64,000 bases of DNA, taken from NCBI GenBank assembly GCA_026210745.1, contig CP110631.1, positions 806,001 to 870,000 on the forward strand, given 5' to 3'. Source of the DNA: Exobasidium rhododendri (lineage: Eukaryota > Basidiomycota > Exobasidiomycetes > Exobasidiales > Exobasidiaceae). The translations under genes were made by a program, and so were the position numbers. Below are positions 33,325-44,630 of the stretch, one piece after another; the stretch's first letter is position 1; the number at the start of each line of letters is the position of its first letter. A model generated the notes under the pieces. It saw nothing but the letters and a program-made list of their open reading frames with translations, was not told the origin of the DNA and made no database searches.

Positions 33325-33835
33325 GGTGGGTATATCTACTGTAGCGGGCTCGTGTGATTAAGGGTGCGTGCGGCCGGCCTTTTTAAATACCGAGGACGAG
33401 GTTGTGATCGCCAGATGATCTAATATAAAGCCAGGACAGAATCGCTCGGCCTCCAGCTCCTCCTTCGTGAATGTACTGGAGTGCGGCAGACTATGAGAGT
33501 GTGGCCAGGAGGTAATGAAGGAGCTAAGACGGTGGAAAGCGCAGAGAGAGAGAGAGTATGTGTGAGAAGGTGGAAGTAGTGTTCGATGCGCCTACCGGTA
33601 CAGTCAATTCCTGAAAATGACAAACCAGCCCATCAATAGATGCAATTTAATTCTTTAAACGACGCGTCTGTCATCGACACAGACGCTAGAGGTTTGATGC
33701 GGCGTGGGGATCTCTACCATGAGGCTTGAAAGTGATCCCCGCATGGCTCTATATACGAGTCCTTGGACACACGTTATGACATTGCATCATGTTGATATTG
33801 CAAGCGAAACGAGTACGGGTGCATCGAAAGATGCT
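33325..33835. other. Spacer between ACBD-like and methyltransferase genes
   Basis: About 510 bases with an (AG)n run at about 33543-33557. It is upstream of the ACBD-like gene and downstream of the methyltransferase. No gene is recognised; the 33420-33623 minus frame has no family features. Confidence 0.4.
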
Positions 33836-35252
33836 TCATCTCAAGATCACCTTCCAGAGGCCCCAATTTCCCTCTAGGGCGGTCTGCTTTCCTTCTAATT
33901 TAGACGGCACAAGGCTACAATCTTTCATCACGGACCATAGTCCTTCCTCGTCTATGTGTCGATGCTTCTTCGCTAATAGGCAGCAAGCAGTCTGTTCTCC
34001 TGCCTTGAGGAGTGACTGAATAGTTCTACACAGCGGTTGAAAATATGTAGGATTGTAAGTGCAGTCGGAGACAATGAGGATTTGGACTCCTGTCAGATCA
34101 CTCTCCTGGGACCAATCCAACGGACGACAATCAACTCGAATGCCAGTTCCCGATAACAGCCGCTTGTTGAGCTCGATATTGCTTTCCAAGAGAGGTATTG
34201 CGGAAGCTTCATTTGGAAGATTAGTAAGTATCGTGAGTCTCACGAAAGCAAGACAATAAGATACACTCACGAAGATCAGTGGCGGTCAGATGAACATTGG
34301 CCGTGCCTTCGCCGTCGCGGTCACGATCTATATATTGCTGTGAAAGCATCGCCGACAGAAGCAATGTCACAAGTCCAGTCCCTGATCCTGTCCCGATCGA
34401 GAGGTAAAATTGAGCCAGCGTTCCTCGACGGATTACCTTTTCTCACGTAGTACATACCTAATTCGACGATCCGCAGCCCGCCCGAGAGATTCTTCAGAAA
34501 TGAGATCGGCGAGTCCGTTTCGTTGTGAGACTGGAAGATGAAACGGCTGAGATGCCTTGAGACATGAAGTGATGCATCCCAGATGTGCTGAGGAGAAGGC
34601 AGGGGAGAATTAGGAAGAGAAATGCTCTTTCACTAGAGTCTACCCTCGCCATCTTCCTTACCTTGTCCAATTCGTACCCCGCTTCTTCGCAGATCTCCAC
34701 TGTATCACCGTCTCTTCCAACTCGAAACAGTCGACTCGTCCCTGAAGTTTTCTCGGCTCCAAATTTGGCGGCGGCTGTCGTCTTGCGATGAATCTGAATG
34801 GGAGCCGAGAGAACTGGAACGAACATTACTGCCTCTTTCTGTAAAGAAAAGGAGCTGTCGAGGTCAAAAATCCAGTCTTGGCAATCAGATTTCTCTATCC
34901 TCCTTCTCTTTTCGGTCCTTGTCGTCAGTGGGTGGGCTTCACTAGCCCATAAAGCCAGCCTGATCGTATTGAAACCTCTCAGTAGCTCAGCATCTGGTAC
35001 CTTGACGGGACATGCCTTATAGGAGCTTGAAATCCCTTCCCAATTGATCTTTGCAGCAGATTCTATCAATCTCCATTGGTCCTCATGTTTGGACACCCAA
35101 GCAAGATTGAGAGTGAGTGGGCTGCTCTGACGATCTGGTTGATAGACCTCGTCTCGCAAATCATTGGCAATGCATGGAGACACTGAAATTGTTTCGTCTA
35201 CAAGAGCGTTGCAAGGAGGTGCCCTCTGAAACGTCAGGTAATAAATTCCCAT
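33836..35252 (-). CDS. METTL21-type (Methyltransf_16) protein methyltransferase
   Basis: Four exons: 35252-34662, 34587-34458, 34387-34271 and 34206-33836, 402 aa. The SAM-binding core is rebuilt only by splicing: LRIVELG-SGTGLVTLLL (motif I across an intron), LTATDL-PSAIPLLESNIELN (acidic motif and following helix), RPLDW and ILIVSDCTYNP (DxxY-like motif IV typical of METTL21/EFM-type lysine methyltransferases). HIWDASLHVSRHL precedes motif I as in this family. The N-terminal 195 residues are a poorly conserved extension. Substrates in relatives include eEF1A, eEF2, Hsp70 and VCP; which one applies cannot be judged here. Confidence 0.87.
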
Positions 35253-35758
35253 GTCCCCACGACTAGCAGCGTACGATTTGTCTTATCGCTCCTTATCCGT
35301 GGCTAGCCATTGAGCATGGTACACTTTTGTGCAAGGAAATCGATGTTGAGTGGTAATGCCTTTCAAAGCTACGCGAGCTTCGCCTAAATTTGGCCGAATA
35401 CCTGTACGATGCGAGCCGTAGGGGTCCAAGCAACACCAAGCAGAGCTATGATCTCCCACAGCAGCTTGGAATGTGTGCTTTTGTGTCTTATAGATTTGGC
35501 TGGTCGAGCTAGCTTCTTGTGGATGGTATATAGAAGCTGGACAGCTCCTCACCACTGCACCGATGTTCTTGGTATACAACCCATACTTGGCTTGCTCCTT
35601 GGAAAACTTCGTCGCGCTCCGAGACGAAATTTGGAGCTCGAGTTCCTTAAAGTGACACACGTGACGTATTCCCTTTGGCGCGCCGCGTTCTGGCGGCTGG
35701 TTGAAACCAACACTTTAAAGCTTTCCACCTTCGTGCCCACATCTCCCACTGGGTCAAA
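35253..35758. promoter_or_regulatory. Divergent promoter, methyltransferase and coiled-coil gene
   Basis: About 505 bases between divergent starts. A minus frame across 35283-35660 has no ATG at its start and no family motif. The block CACACGTGACGTATT at 35656-35670 combines a CACGTG hexamer with a CRE-like TGACGTA. Otherwise nothing is recognised. Confidence 0.4.
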
Positions 35759-38543
35759 ATGCCGATACTAGAGCGGACGCCACCCAGGAAACGAATTCAG
35801 CCAGCGGAAGATAGTGTGGGCATTCCTTCTTCGCCTAGTCAATTCAGGATAGCACCATCACCAAGGCTACAGACGACTTATGATGCGGATAATTACGTCT
35901 TTCCCTCCTTAGAAGCCTTGGCGGTGCCTGTCAGGGAGAAGAATGCGGCAATGAACACAAAGCGAACCTCAGCGTCATTCAGTGTCAGCCCCTACCCGAA
36001 GTCTCCGAGTAATAAGGAGCTGAATAGTGGCTCGAGAGCTGATTCGAGCTACAAATCCGGCCGTACCGTGGGAGGACCAGCTGGCCGGAATGGTCCTACC
36101 TTGACGATGAATGCCGCCAACTTATATCCAGCGATTGGAGCTCGAGACAGCGTTTCTCCTCGTATTGGACTAAGGTCACCACTGTCGATCGCAAAGCAAG
36201 TTCGGTCCGCGGACGATACCTTGCGTTTGGAAAGCCCTTCTACTTCCAAAAAAGGACTGGACCATGCACAGCTCTATCCTGACTTACCACCTCATGCTCC
36301 AGTCGACGAAGTTCTAGTTGGGAGCCGAAGCAAGCGTGAGTCTTCAACGATTCTCCCCAATACAAACACGTTCGAGGCCCAGATGGAGAGAGCATTGGCG
36401 TCAGGAGCAAATCCATTTCAAGACCGGAAGCGGAACCAGATGAGAGATGAAAGCAGACTGCAAGGAGGAGACGAACTAAACGACACAATCGAAGCGCCCC
36501 ATGTACCCTCACCAACTTTACTCCGTTCGCCCTTGCTATCGTCAAGCGCCATATCTTCAACCTGCTCCTCACCACAAATCCATACTGTGAACGGTGTGAT
36601 TCGGCCTACTACTTCCACAAAGTCGGCTTCGGCTAGACCGACCACACCTTCTCCGACTCCTTTGTCACCTCTTCCTCGTGGTAAGGCTCCTGCCGGTCTG
36701 GCAAGGGCCGCGAGCCCTTCTCGAGATGATGTACTGAGACTTCAACTACAATTGAAAGAGGAGAAGGCTAAATTGCAAGAAGCCAAAAATGGGTGGGAAA
36801 GAATAGTGAAAGAATTGCGCCAAAGGAAGAAAGAAAGCGACATACAAGTCGTACACATCAAAGATCTGAAAGGGAAGGTAGCAGAGTGGAAGGAAAAGGC
36901 AAAAAGAGCAGAAGCTGTGCAATCGATTCCATCGGCACATGCTTGGGAACTGGTTCGAGCGAGACTAAAGGATGCTGTCGCAAGGGCAGAAGAGTCGATG
37001 GAAAGAGATGCTGAGGCGATTATTGGTAGAAACGAAGTAAGCTACATGGATGCAAGAAGAGCAGAAGGGGAGTTGGATTTAAGAGTCTCTCACCTTGAGC
37101 TGGAAGAGATGCAGAGCAGGTTGCGAGAGGCGAACGATCAGATCAAATCGTTAGAAAGCGATCTGCAACTAGAAAAGGCGAGCGCCGAAGATGTCAGGGT
37201 GCAGTACAGCGCTCTCGTTTCACAAGAAAGTCTCGTGATGGAAGCTCTGAAGGAAACGCAAAGCAAGTACTCGCTTCTTCAGGGCGAGCTCAAAGACATG
37301 ACAAAGAAGGTGAGCTGGCTTCTGATTTGATACATTAAGAAGGTGAGGAATGAACCTTGAGATCTTACACTTCACGATCTTGCAGCTTGCCGAAGAAAGG
37401 AGCACACTGCAGAGATGGAAGCAGGCTCACACGAGTTCTCCCAATCGAATGGCTCTTCTCGCGAAAACACGAATGAATTGCCCGGTTGGAGAATCCAGGA
37501 GACGTGACGTCCGCTTGACACCTGGTAGAGTGGTGAGAACGGCGGAAACAGGTCGACAGTCTCCTCGCCAAAAGATCACCGCGACAACATCAAGAGCAAA
37601 AAGTAGTCTTGATGCAGCACTTCACTTGGCGCCCGCTGCGACGGCTGTCTCGAATGAAGGTGCGTTTGACGAGGAGAATGTGGAAGATGCAGGGGAAGAA
37701 TTTGCAGAAACGAGAGAGACGGTCATCGCTGCCAATCACACAGCAGCAATGATCGTGAAGGAGGTGTCAAAAGAACCATTTCTTGACACTCCTGTAGAGC
37801 AAGAGGGAGACGGGAGGGGCAAGTTGGAGCAACCGTTATTGAAAAGGAAAGCAGGTATTCTCAATCGAGCCAAGAAGATGGCTGGTGTGACTTCAGCAAA
37901 ACCGGAGGGGAACAGTAAGATGGAAGGAGAAGAAGTGAAGCGGAAAAACGACACCTTAGCAGACGTGCAAAAAACGCCACTGGTACCGGCAAAGAAGAGA
38001 CAGGCAAGGGCAGATCTCGTTGTGGAAGCAGAAGACGAAGAAGATAAAGAGGACGAAGACGCTCGAGACACCGACACGGAAGCCACACCCATCGTGCCCA
38101 CCAAGAGATTCACTGCTACTACAAAGAACACGACAAAGACAAAGAAGCAACCAAAGTCAACAGAGGATGAGATGACAGTCTCCAAGACACCTCTTGTACG
38201 CAAGAAACGGAGTCTTGCCGAGAGTGTATACTATCAAGACGAAAAAGCTGCTGCTGCAGGTGTAGCTTCGGGCAGCAAGACAGGCAAAGGAAAGCAAGTA
38301 TCAGCGGGAACAGTGACAACAGTAGTGGAGAAGAAGAAGAAAAGGAGGCTGTTGAAGCCTAACAGTAATGTTGCCAACAATTTCATGAATTGCAATGGAG
38401 ATACGTCGGGAGATCTCAATCCAGGTCTCAATTTGCCCTTGCAGCTCTCTCCGATCAAAGGGGATCCACTTTCTAGCTCATCAAACAAAAAATCCGCAAT
38501 AGGCAGCAAGAGTGCCACGGCAGCCAGCCGAGTCTTTGGGTAA
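35759..38543 (+). CDS. Coiled-coil, basic nuclear-type protein, unknown
   Basis: Two exons, 35759-37309 and 37386-38543, 902 aa. Residues 1-320 are Ser/Pro-rich with many minimal CDK-type SP/TP sites. Residues about 320-535 form a strong coiled coil (DVLRLQLQLKEEKAKLQEAK through LQGELKDMTKK and LAEERSTLQRWKQ across the intron). The C-terminal third is highly charged with acidic (EDEEDKEDEDARDTDTE) and Lys-rich blocks, including EKKKKRRLLKP, a likely nuclear localisation signal, and ends LNPGLNLPLQLSPIKG...SRVFG. The architecture is that of a cell-cycle-regulated chromosomal, spindle-pole or kinetochore protein, but I recognise no defining domain and propose no name. Confidence 0.75.
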
Positions 38544-38818
38544 GAGAAGCCCTCGCATCCTCTCTTTCTTGTACTTGTATCTCAATCATCACACACACAT
38601 ACACACATCTGAGCACTGTCATAATACCATTTACCACCCACACCCTGGTACAACTATAGAGATATATTGGCATGAGAGAGGCAAGCTCTCGAATCGGGTA
38701 AGATGGAGCGCAGACTCGAAAAGGGGAGGGAAAGACTGGAGACGATGTATTAATGTTAGCGATGATGATGATGATGGTGATGGTGATGGTGGTGGTGATG
38801 CGCTGCCTCTTTTTCAGA
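38544..38818. other. Convergent 3' flanks with GAT/GGT repeat
   Basis: Short convergent region between the coiled-coil gene and MTR10. It holds a (GATGGT)-type trinucleotide microsatellite at about 38760-38800 and a (CA)n-rich stretch near 38588-38606. Confidence 0.6.
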
Positions 38819-41800
38819 CTACTGATCGAGAAAGTGTGCATGTCGGTCTAGCCTGTCTCTTTCTCTAGACTTTCTCGAAGCTGTGTAGAGACCCTGCAAG
38901 GATGACTTGACACCGTCCAAGGCTTTGGATTGCAGAGCATGTTGGAAGCTCTGAGCGAATTTCTGCTTTTCCGAAATCGGCACAGAGGACGTTGACAGAT
39001 TCTCGGTGGCCACCTGGACCCAATGCAACAACGATTCGCTGCTGAAATTGACCGCCATGACTCGGAAGATGACCAAGACGGTGGGAATAGTATCAGGATC
39101 GAAGCTGGAGACCATGCCTAGCAACAGAGCGGACGTCGTTGGCATACCCTGCTCCTCCACGACGGTTCGTATCAATTGAGCATAGTGCGTCATCTCCTGT
39201 CGATGTACGTCTGAGTAGGCGGGACCGGTAGGCAGCCCATCAGTCGTTCTATTGGGCGCACCAGGAGGTGGAAGTGCAAGGGAGTCGTGTCCGACGACCT
39301 CCCGAAGGAAGTCGAGGGCGGCCGCTACGATGTTGCTTTGATACAGATGTAGGGCGGTCAAGGCAACTCGGTATGCATGTTGGAAGACTGGCGATGACAG
39401 AAAGTGGGAAGGCATCGTCATAATCATGGCTGAAGACGTGTGAATGTAGTCGTCCAGGACGTCAGGAATGTCGTTTGGTGGATTTGTTTCGAGGAGGGAG
39501 AATACTTTGGCGCTGACTTGCTGATACGCTCTATGTAACGACTCCGCTAGCTCCCCCTGCGCTTCCTTTCCAAAGCGGTCAATACACTTTCCTATGATCC
39601 AGATGTAAGCAGGGAAGGCAGTCTTGTCGAAGTTCTCAGACAGTCGAGAGAGAAGGGATGGAATGGTGGGTAGAGCCAGGGGTCCAAAGAAGACAAGAGC
39701 CCTCCTCAGGAGTGCGCACGCTCGCTCTGAAACAAAGTACGTTGATCCGTGTTGGGCCAGCAGTGCGTCGATGATGTTGTAGGCGTCTTGACAGGTCTTT
39801 GCGCAGCTGTCTGGCAAGACCGGTGTGGAAGCATTGGTATAGATGTGGAGGAACCGCTCAATCTGCTCCATTCGGTCTGCTGCTTTTCGCAATTCGTCCT
39901 TACTTAGGTTTGTGCTTGAAGCAAGGGAGTGTAGTGTGAGGAGGAATGGTTGAGTGAATTGCATCAAGGGTTCTGGCGCCTCGTGAGGTGGTAATGCCGC
40001 AATAATGTAGGCCACTGCCTCCGACAGACTCATCAGGTCATCTGGCTCCAGGCGATCAGTGATGGTCTGGAAAAATTCGTAGAGTTGCGACAAGAAAGGT
40101 GTCAATTCTTGGCTGCAGTCTTGACATAGGAAATTGAGTGCTTGAGCAGCGGCTGCAGCCACGTCGCTGTCTCCGGCAGTGAAGCCAGCGGAGATGTAGC
40201 TGAGAATGCTTGGTATTCTGTCTGGATGAAATTTGATCCACTCTGTGTACCGCGAAATCACCAAGAGAGCGGCGTAATTCAGCTTGGGATGGTTTGGTAA
40301 CGATGGGATAATGTCGATGATCTGCGGTATTACTTCATCGTCATGCTTGTTGGCTTCTGCTCCCATCGCCCTCATCGAGAAGAGAGGTCCTTCCACATCC
40401 TGCCACTGTACCGCCGCCACTGCTCCTCCTACCTCCACGTTGGCCGCATTGCCTTTTGACAAAACTTCTTGGATCATCGATAAGCTCCTAGCTAGACACG
40501 CCTGTGAGCCCAGAACATGACAACAATCCTTCAATGTATCGCCCATGTAGTGCCTAAAGCTTCTAAAATCGTCTCGCTGTTGGCCAGTCCAGTGGTCCAA
40601 GTCATCTGGAAATCGTAGATGCTTGACAATGACATCCAACAGCCTCCTATACAATTCCAGAAAGGCGCCTACTGAGGGGTCCTGTCGGTTCTTATTGACA
40701 TCAGTCGAGAGCAAGTACCAGAATCGAAAAGTTATTTGGACGATGTCTAGATCCGGATACGACGAGCATTCCGAGATAGCTTCCACGATAGGAAAGAAGA
40801 CCTCTTTGTGTCGTAAAATCAGGCGATAGTACGTCTCTCCTGCTTGTGCAAATACTCTACACAGACCCCTTACCTTTTCATCGTCACCTTCAGCAATCGC
40901 CTTTTGCAGGTCACCACGAAGCGGGAGTAGCCGTGGCACGATGAGTTCAATGGCAGCTGCATTATTTTCCACCTCTTGTGTTTCGTGTATGATGTCGCAG
41001 ACGGCGTCAACACCTACGTCGAATAACTCCTCGTTTGAAAGACTTTCAAAGCTCAGGGGAAAGAGAGGTCCTGAAATGAGAGAATCAATGCCGATCTCGC
41101 CTAGTTTGAGCCAACTGTTCAAACATTGAATCACAGCAATCTGGATCTGTGACGTAATACCTGAGCGGACACGACAAAAGGATTGTCAAAGTAAGCATGC
41201 CGTTGTCTCGAGATCGAAGAAAACTACGACAACTCACCTGGAGCTTGAATGTACATCGTCAACACCTGCAAGACGTCGGCGACCGAAGATGCCAAGACAG
41301 CTTGACTTCGTTGGCTATAGTGTTCGCTCTTAGAAGATCGGATAATTTCAGCCGTCATTCGATCACAGGGTAGATGGTGGAATAGAGTGACGGACCCACT
41401 CCTGTTCCATTACCATAAAGACTCACATCTACTGGTATCCTATGATTCGTCACTATCTCTTCCGGCAGGACCTGCAAAAACTCCAATAAAGTTCCCACAT
41501 CTTTTGAATCTTTCCCGAACCTATCAATCATCCACGCTACCACATTGTCCCCCCATTCTGGATCCTCGCCATCTTTCAGTTGCAAGGCTAAAGCGGACAA
41601 CGTCAGACAAAGTTGTGTTTGAACCACTCTAGGACCTTGACTGTACGCTTGCAGAGCTGTCAGCAGCGTCGTTCGGAGTGACGTAAGTGCTGTGCGAGGT
41701 AGTTGATCCAAATCGAAGACAGTCTGAAGTGCAAGAGAGTAAGCGGAACTCGATCAAGCAAGTGACAATCTTTACCGACATTCCTCGCTCACCTTATTGC

Positions 41801-42080
41801 GAAAAGTTTGGGCAGCGAACAATCTTGGCTCTAGCGGTAGGTTTTGCGCAAGGAGGAGAGCATTTGCTGTTTCCCAAGCTTCGGGCTGTACATCACATAC
41901 ACAAGCTCATCAGTCGGTAGTCCCTTGAAAAGCGTGACACCGACAAGGACTCACAGTCTTCTGAAAGTCTTGCAGCCAGGTATTCGCCTCGTCTTTTGCC
42001 TGCTTTTCTGGTTTGTTGTATAGAGCATCCAGCGCAGAGAGTACAGCTTGTACAGCTGGTGACTCTTGCGAAGTGGCCAT
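38819..42080 (-). CDS. MTR10: Importin-beta family karyopherin, Mtr10/transportin-3 type
   Basis: Five exons: 42080-41955, 41885-41793, 41723-41427, 41328-41238 and 41160-38819, 982 aa, the usual size for Mtr10/TNPO3. The N-terminus MATSQESPAVQAVLSALDAL then NTWLQDFQKT, PEAWETANALLL, RLFAAQTFRNK is the typical importin N-terminal HEAT pair. DPEWGDNVVAWMIDRFG, LLEFLQVLPEEIVTNHRIPV and LNSWLKLGEIG are characteristic of the Mtr10 branch. Mtr10 imports SR-like mRNA-binding proteins such as Npl3 and takes part in tRNA retrograde traffic. The exon 4 acceptor (CTTCTAAG) was chosen because it gives PVD-SEHYSQRSQAVL in frame. It is divergent from PHO85. Confidence 0.92.
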
Positions 42081-42526
42081 TCGTCACCACACCCTATCCA
42101 AACGGGCTGTACAAGGACTTCGAGGCTCGAGCACTGCTTGTTGCTCTGTCCGGGCAAAGGAGGCAATCCTGAGCTGTATGACAGATTGGTCGCTAGCTTT
42201 TAGGAGGTCGACACTGTTCGAGATTGTCAAGTTGTAGGGTACACCGACTTCTGAAGCTGCAAGTCGAAAAGCAACACTTGGCCACGTGAGCCGTCACCAG
42301 AGCGTTCGAACACTTCCTGCAACGAAGCACGGAGGTGCGCGCTACGAAGAGCTTAGATAGAGATATGTGTCACTAAAATACAGTAGTCGATGAAATGATC
42401 CTTTGACTTTGAATAAAAGAAATCTCGATTTAGCTTCCAGTAGACACGGATACACACGCATTTCCCGTTGTGACTTACCGCCCATCAAGCACGGCATCAC
42501 TCCTCGTAGATCACAGCTCGCCAAGG
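42081..42526. promoter_or_regulatory. Divergent MTR10 / PHO85 promoter
   Basis: A 446-base spacer between two divergent starts, with one CACGTG at 42283-42288. Since Pho85 lies downstream, a Pho4-type site would be notable, but a single hexamer is weak evidence. No gene is seen. Confidence 0.4.
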
Positions 42527-43975
42527 ATGAATTACATTCGTGAGTGATCAAGTTGTGCTTCAGTGATAGTCAGTAGATGTGGAGACTGACGAGACACCTT
42601 CGCACCAACTCTGGGCAGAGTTGGAGAAGCTTGGTGCGTCGTTGCCTTTAGAGTCCGCGTCGGCCTTCAACACTGACTTTATGTTTCGCAGGGGAGGGAA
42701 CATATGCTACTGTGTACAAGGTGAGCATCTTTCGATGAAGCATCTGCAGGAAAGGTCGACTGCTTAACCACTCCTCTGTACATGACAGGGTCGTTCGCGT
42801 ATGTCTAACGAGACGGTCGCCCTCAAGGAGATCCACCTGGATGCCGAAGAGGGGACACCATCCACTGCGATTCGAGAAATCTCCCTGATGAAAGAATTGA
42901 GACACACCAACATCGTACGACTTCACGACGTCATACACACAGAGTCAAGGCTACTGCTCGTCTTCGAGTTTATGGAACAAGATTTGAAGAAATACATGGA
43001 CAACCATGGTGTGAAAGGTGCCTTGGACCCAGCGACGATTCGAAGCTTCATGTTTCAACTACTGAAAGGCACGGCCTTTTGTCACGAAAATAGAGTCTTG
43101 CACAGAGACTTGAAGCCGCAGAATCTTTTAATAAACAGGAGGGTGAGTCGGAAGGTATCGACAGATTCTTTCCTTTTCAAAGCTCATAGATATTGTTCTC
43201 ACTACTTGCAGGGAGAGCTGAAATTGGCGGATTTCGGTCTAGCGAGAGCCTTTGGAATTCCGGTCAACACATTCTCAAACGAGGTAGTCACACTATGGTA
43301 CCGAGCACCAGATGTCTTGCTGGGTAGTCGAACATACAGCACTAGTATCGATGTGTGGAGTGCTGGCTGTATCATGGCAGAGATGATAAGTGGAGTGCCT
43401 CTGTTCCGAGGAAGGGATAACAATGATCAGTTGAACCAGATCTTGAGGGTGTTGGGGACACCCGACGAAGCAACCGTTGAGCGGCTCAGAAAAGATTCCG
43501 TGAGTGATTGAAAGATGTCAGGATTTGACCAGCTGAATGCACACTTACTCCTCTAATTCGGTTGCTCGGAATCCTCTCCTGCGTTAGCCTGAGATTCAAC
43601 CAAGGCAATTCCCACGAATGCCTAAAGTACCATTTCAGCATCTGTATCCCAAAGCGCATCCTCTAGGTCAGTTCAAGAGCGCATTGAGTAGAGGGGGCGG
43701 GGGCTGACGTGGCCACTTTTCCCTCCCTTTTTTTTACACTAGCGATCGACTTGTTGGAGAAGCTGCTCAAATTTGATCCTGCGCAACGAATCAGTGCTGA
43801 TGAGGCGCTCAGACACCCGTACTTTACTACAAGCCACGCACTACAACCGACCGGCGGTGGCCAAAGTGCCTCAAACCAAGCTAATCTACAAGCACAGCAA
43901 CAAGCAGCAGCCATGGCTCAGCAACAGTCTGCTACCAACATGGCAAACCAGCAGGGCGTGTACATGCAGCAGTGA
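42527..43975 (+). CDS. PHO85: Cyclin-dependent kinase Pho85
   Basis: Seven exons: 42527-42539, 42619-42633, 42692-42720, 42789-43142, 43212-43499, 43588-43666 and 43743-43975, 336 aa. The first three exons are 13, 15 and 29 bases and together encode [19 protein letters not shown], the exact Pho85 N-terminus with the glycine-rich loop. Catalytic Lys is in VALKEI (about 32), followed by PSTAIRE (43-49, the cyclin-binding helix of the Pho85 group), [19 protein letters not shown] and [12 protein letters not shown]. The C-terminal lobe ends HPYFTT, followed by a Gln/Ala-rich tail of about 50 residues ending GVYMQQ. Pho85 with its cyclins controls phosphate, glycogen and cell-cycle responses. The model is well supported because every join restores kinase sequence. 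Confidence 0.96.
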
Positions 43976-44630
43976 TTCCATACGCTAGGTGGACCTCCGT
44001 TCACCACTCCACTTCTTTTTTCTTCGTTTATACTTACCACCTCCTTCGACTTCTGACGCTTCCCGATGTACTTCATCTAATCAATCTACGACATGAACGA
44101 GAAACAGCAGCATGTACTGCCAGTGAAGGGCTCTGGCTTTCCGATGGAAGGGCTGATCTTGAGGGCAGGTATCCAAAACTTTGGCTGACTTGAGGCGACG
44201 ACGTGGAATTTCTACATAATTCTTATTTCTGTGCCTATTCTTTACAAGCATGCATGAAACTGGAAAGAAGAAGTAGGAGGGGACAATGACGAGAGTTGGT
44301 CGATGGAGTGGTGTAGTAAGCTTGACCAAAGAATTGAGGGCTGTGAAAAGATTGAGAGGTTGAGAGATTAAGGAATTGGGTATCGGGGATGCAAGAGCAA
44401 TTCTAGATTACAAGGGAAGGGGCCCAAAATTAAGAAGGAACTGGATAGAGAGCGCAACGGAGGAGGTAGATTCTGTACTTGCGTGTGTGAGTGACAGGAC
44501 GGAGTAGATTGAGAATGTCTGATAGGGTCATGGTGGGAGCGCAAAGAAAAGAAGGAGTCATGGTGGGAGGGAGCGCAAAGAAAGGGTGGATGCATGCGTG
44601 AGCAGCTCGCGATGGCAGACCTAGTGTGTA
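43976..44630. other. Convergent 3' flanks with 30-base imperfect tandem repeat
   Basis: About 655 bases between convergent genes. A 30-base unit beginning GTCATGGTGGGAGCGCAAAG at 44527 is repeated imperfectly from 44557 (GTCATGGTGGGAGGGAGCGC). No gene is seen; two plus-strand short frames have no motifs. Confidence 0.5.

Noticed and set aside
35283-35660. Minus frame of 125 codons upstream of the methyltransferase
   Set aside because: Begins with GTG, has no family motif, and the methyltransferase already has a good ATG at 35252. Treated as promoter.
6755-42288. Single CACGTG hexamers at 6755, 29091, 35658 and 42283
   Set aside because: A six-base palindrome is expected about 15 times in 64 kb, so single sites are not evidence of regulation.
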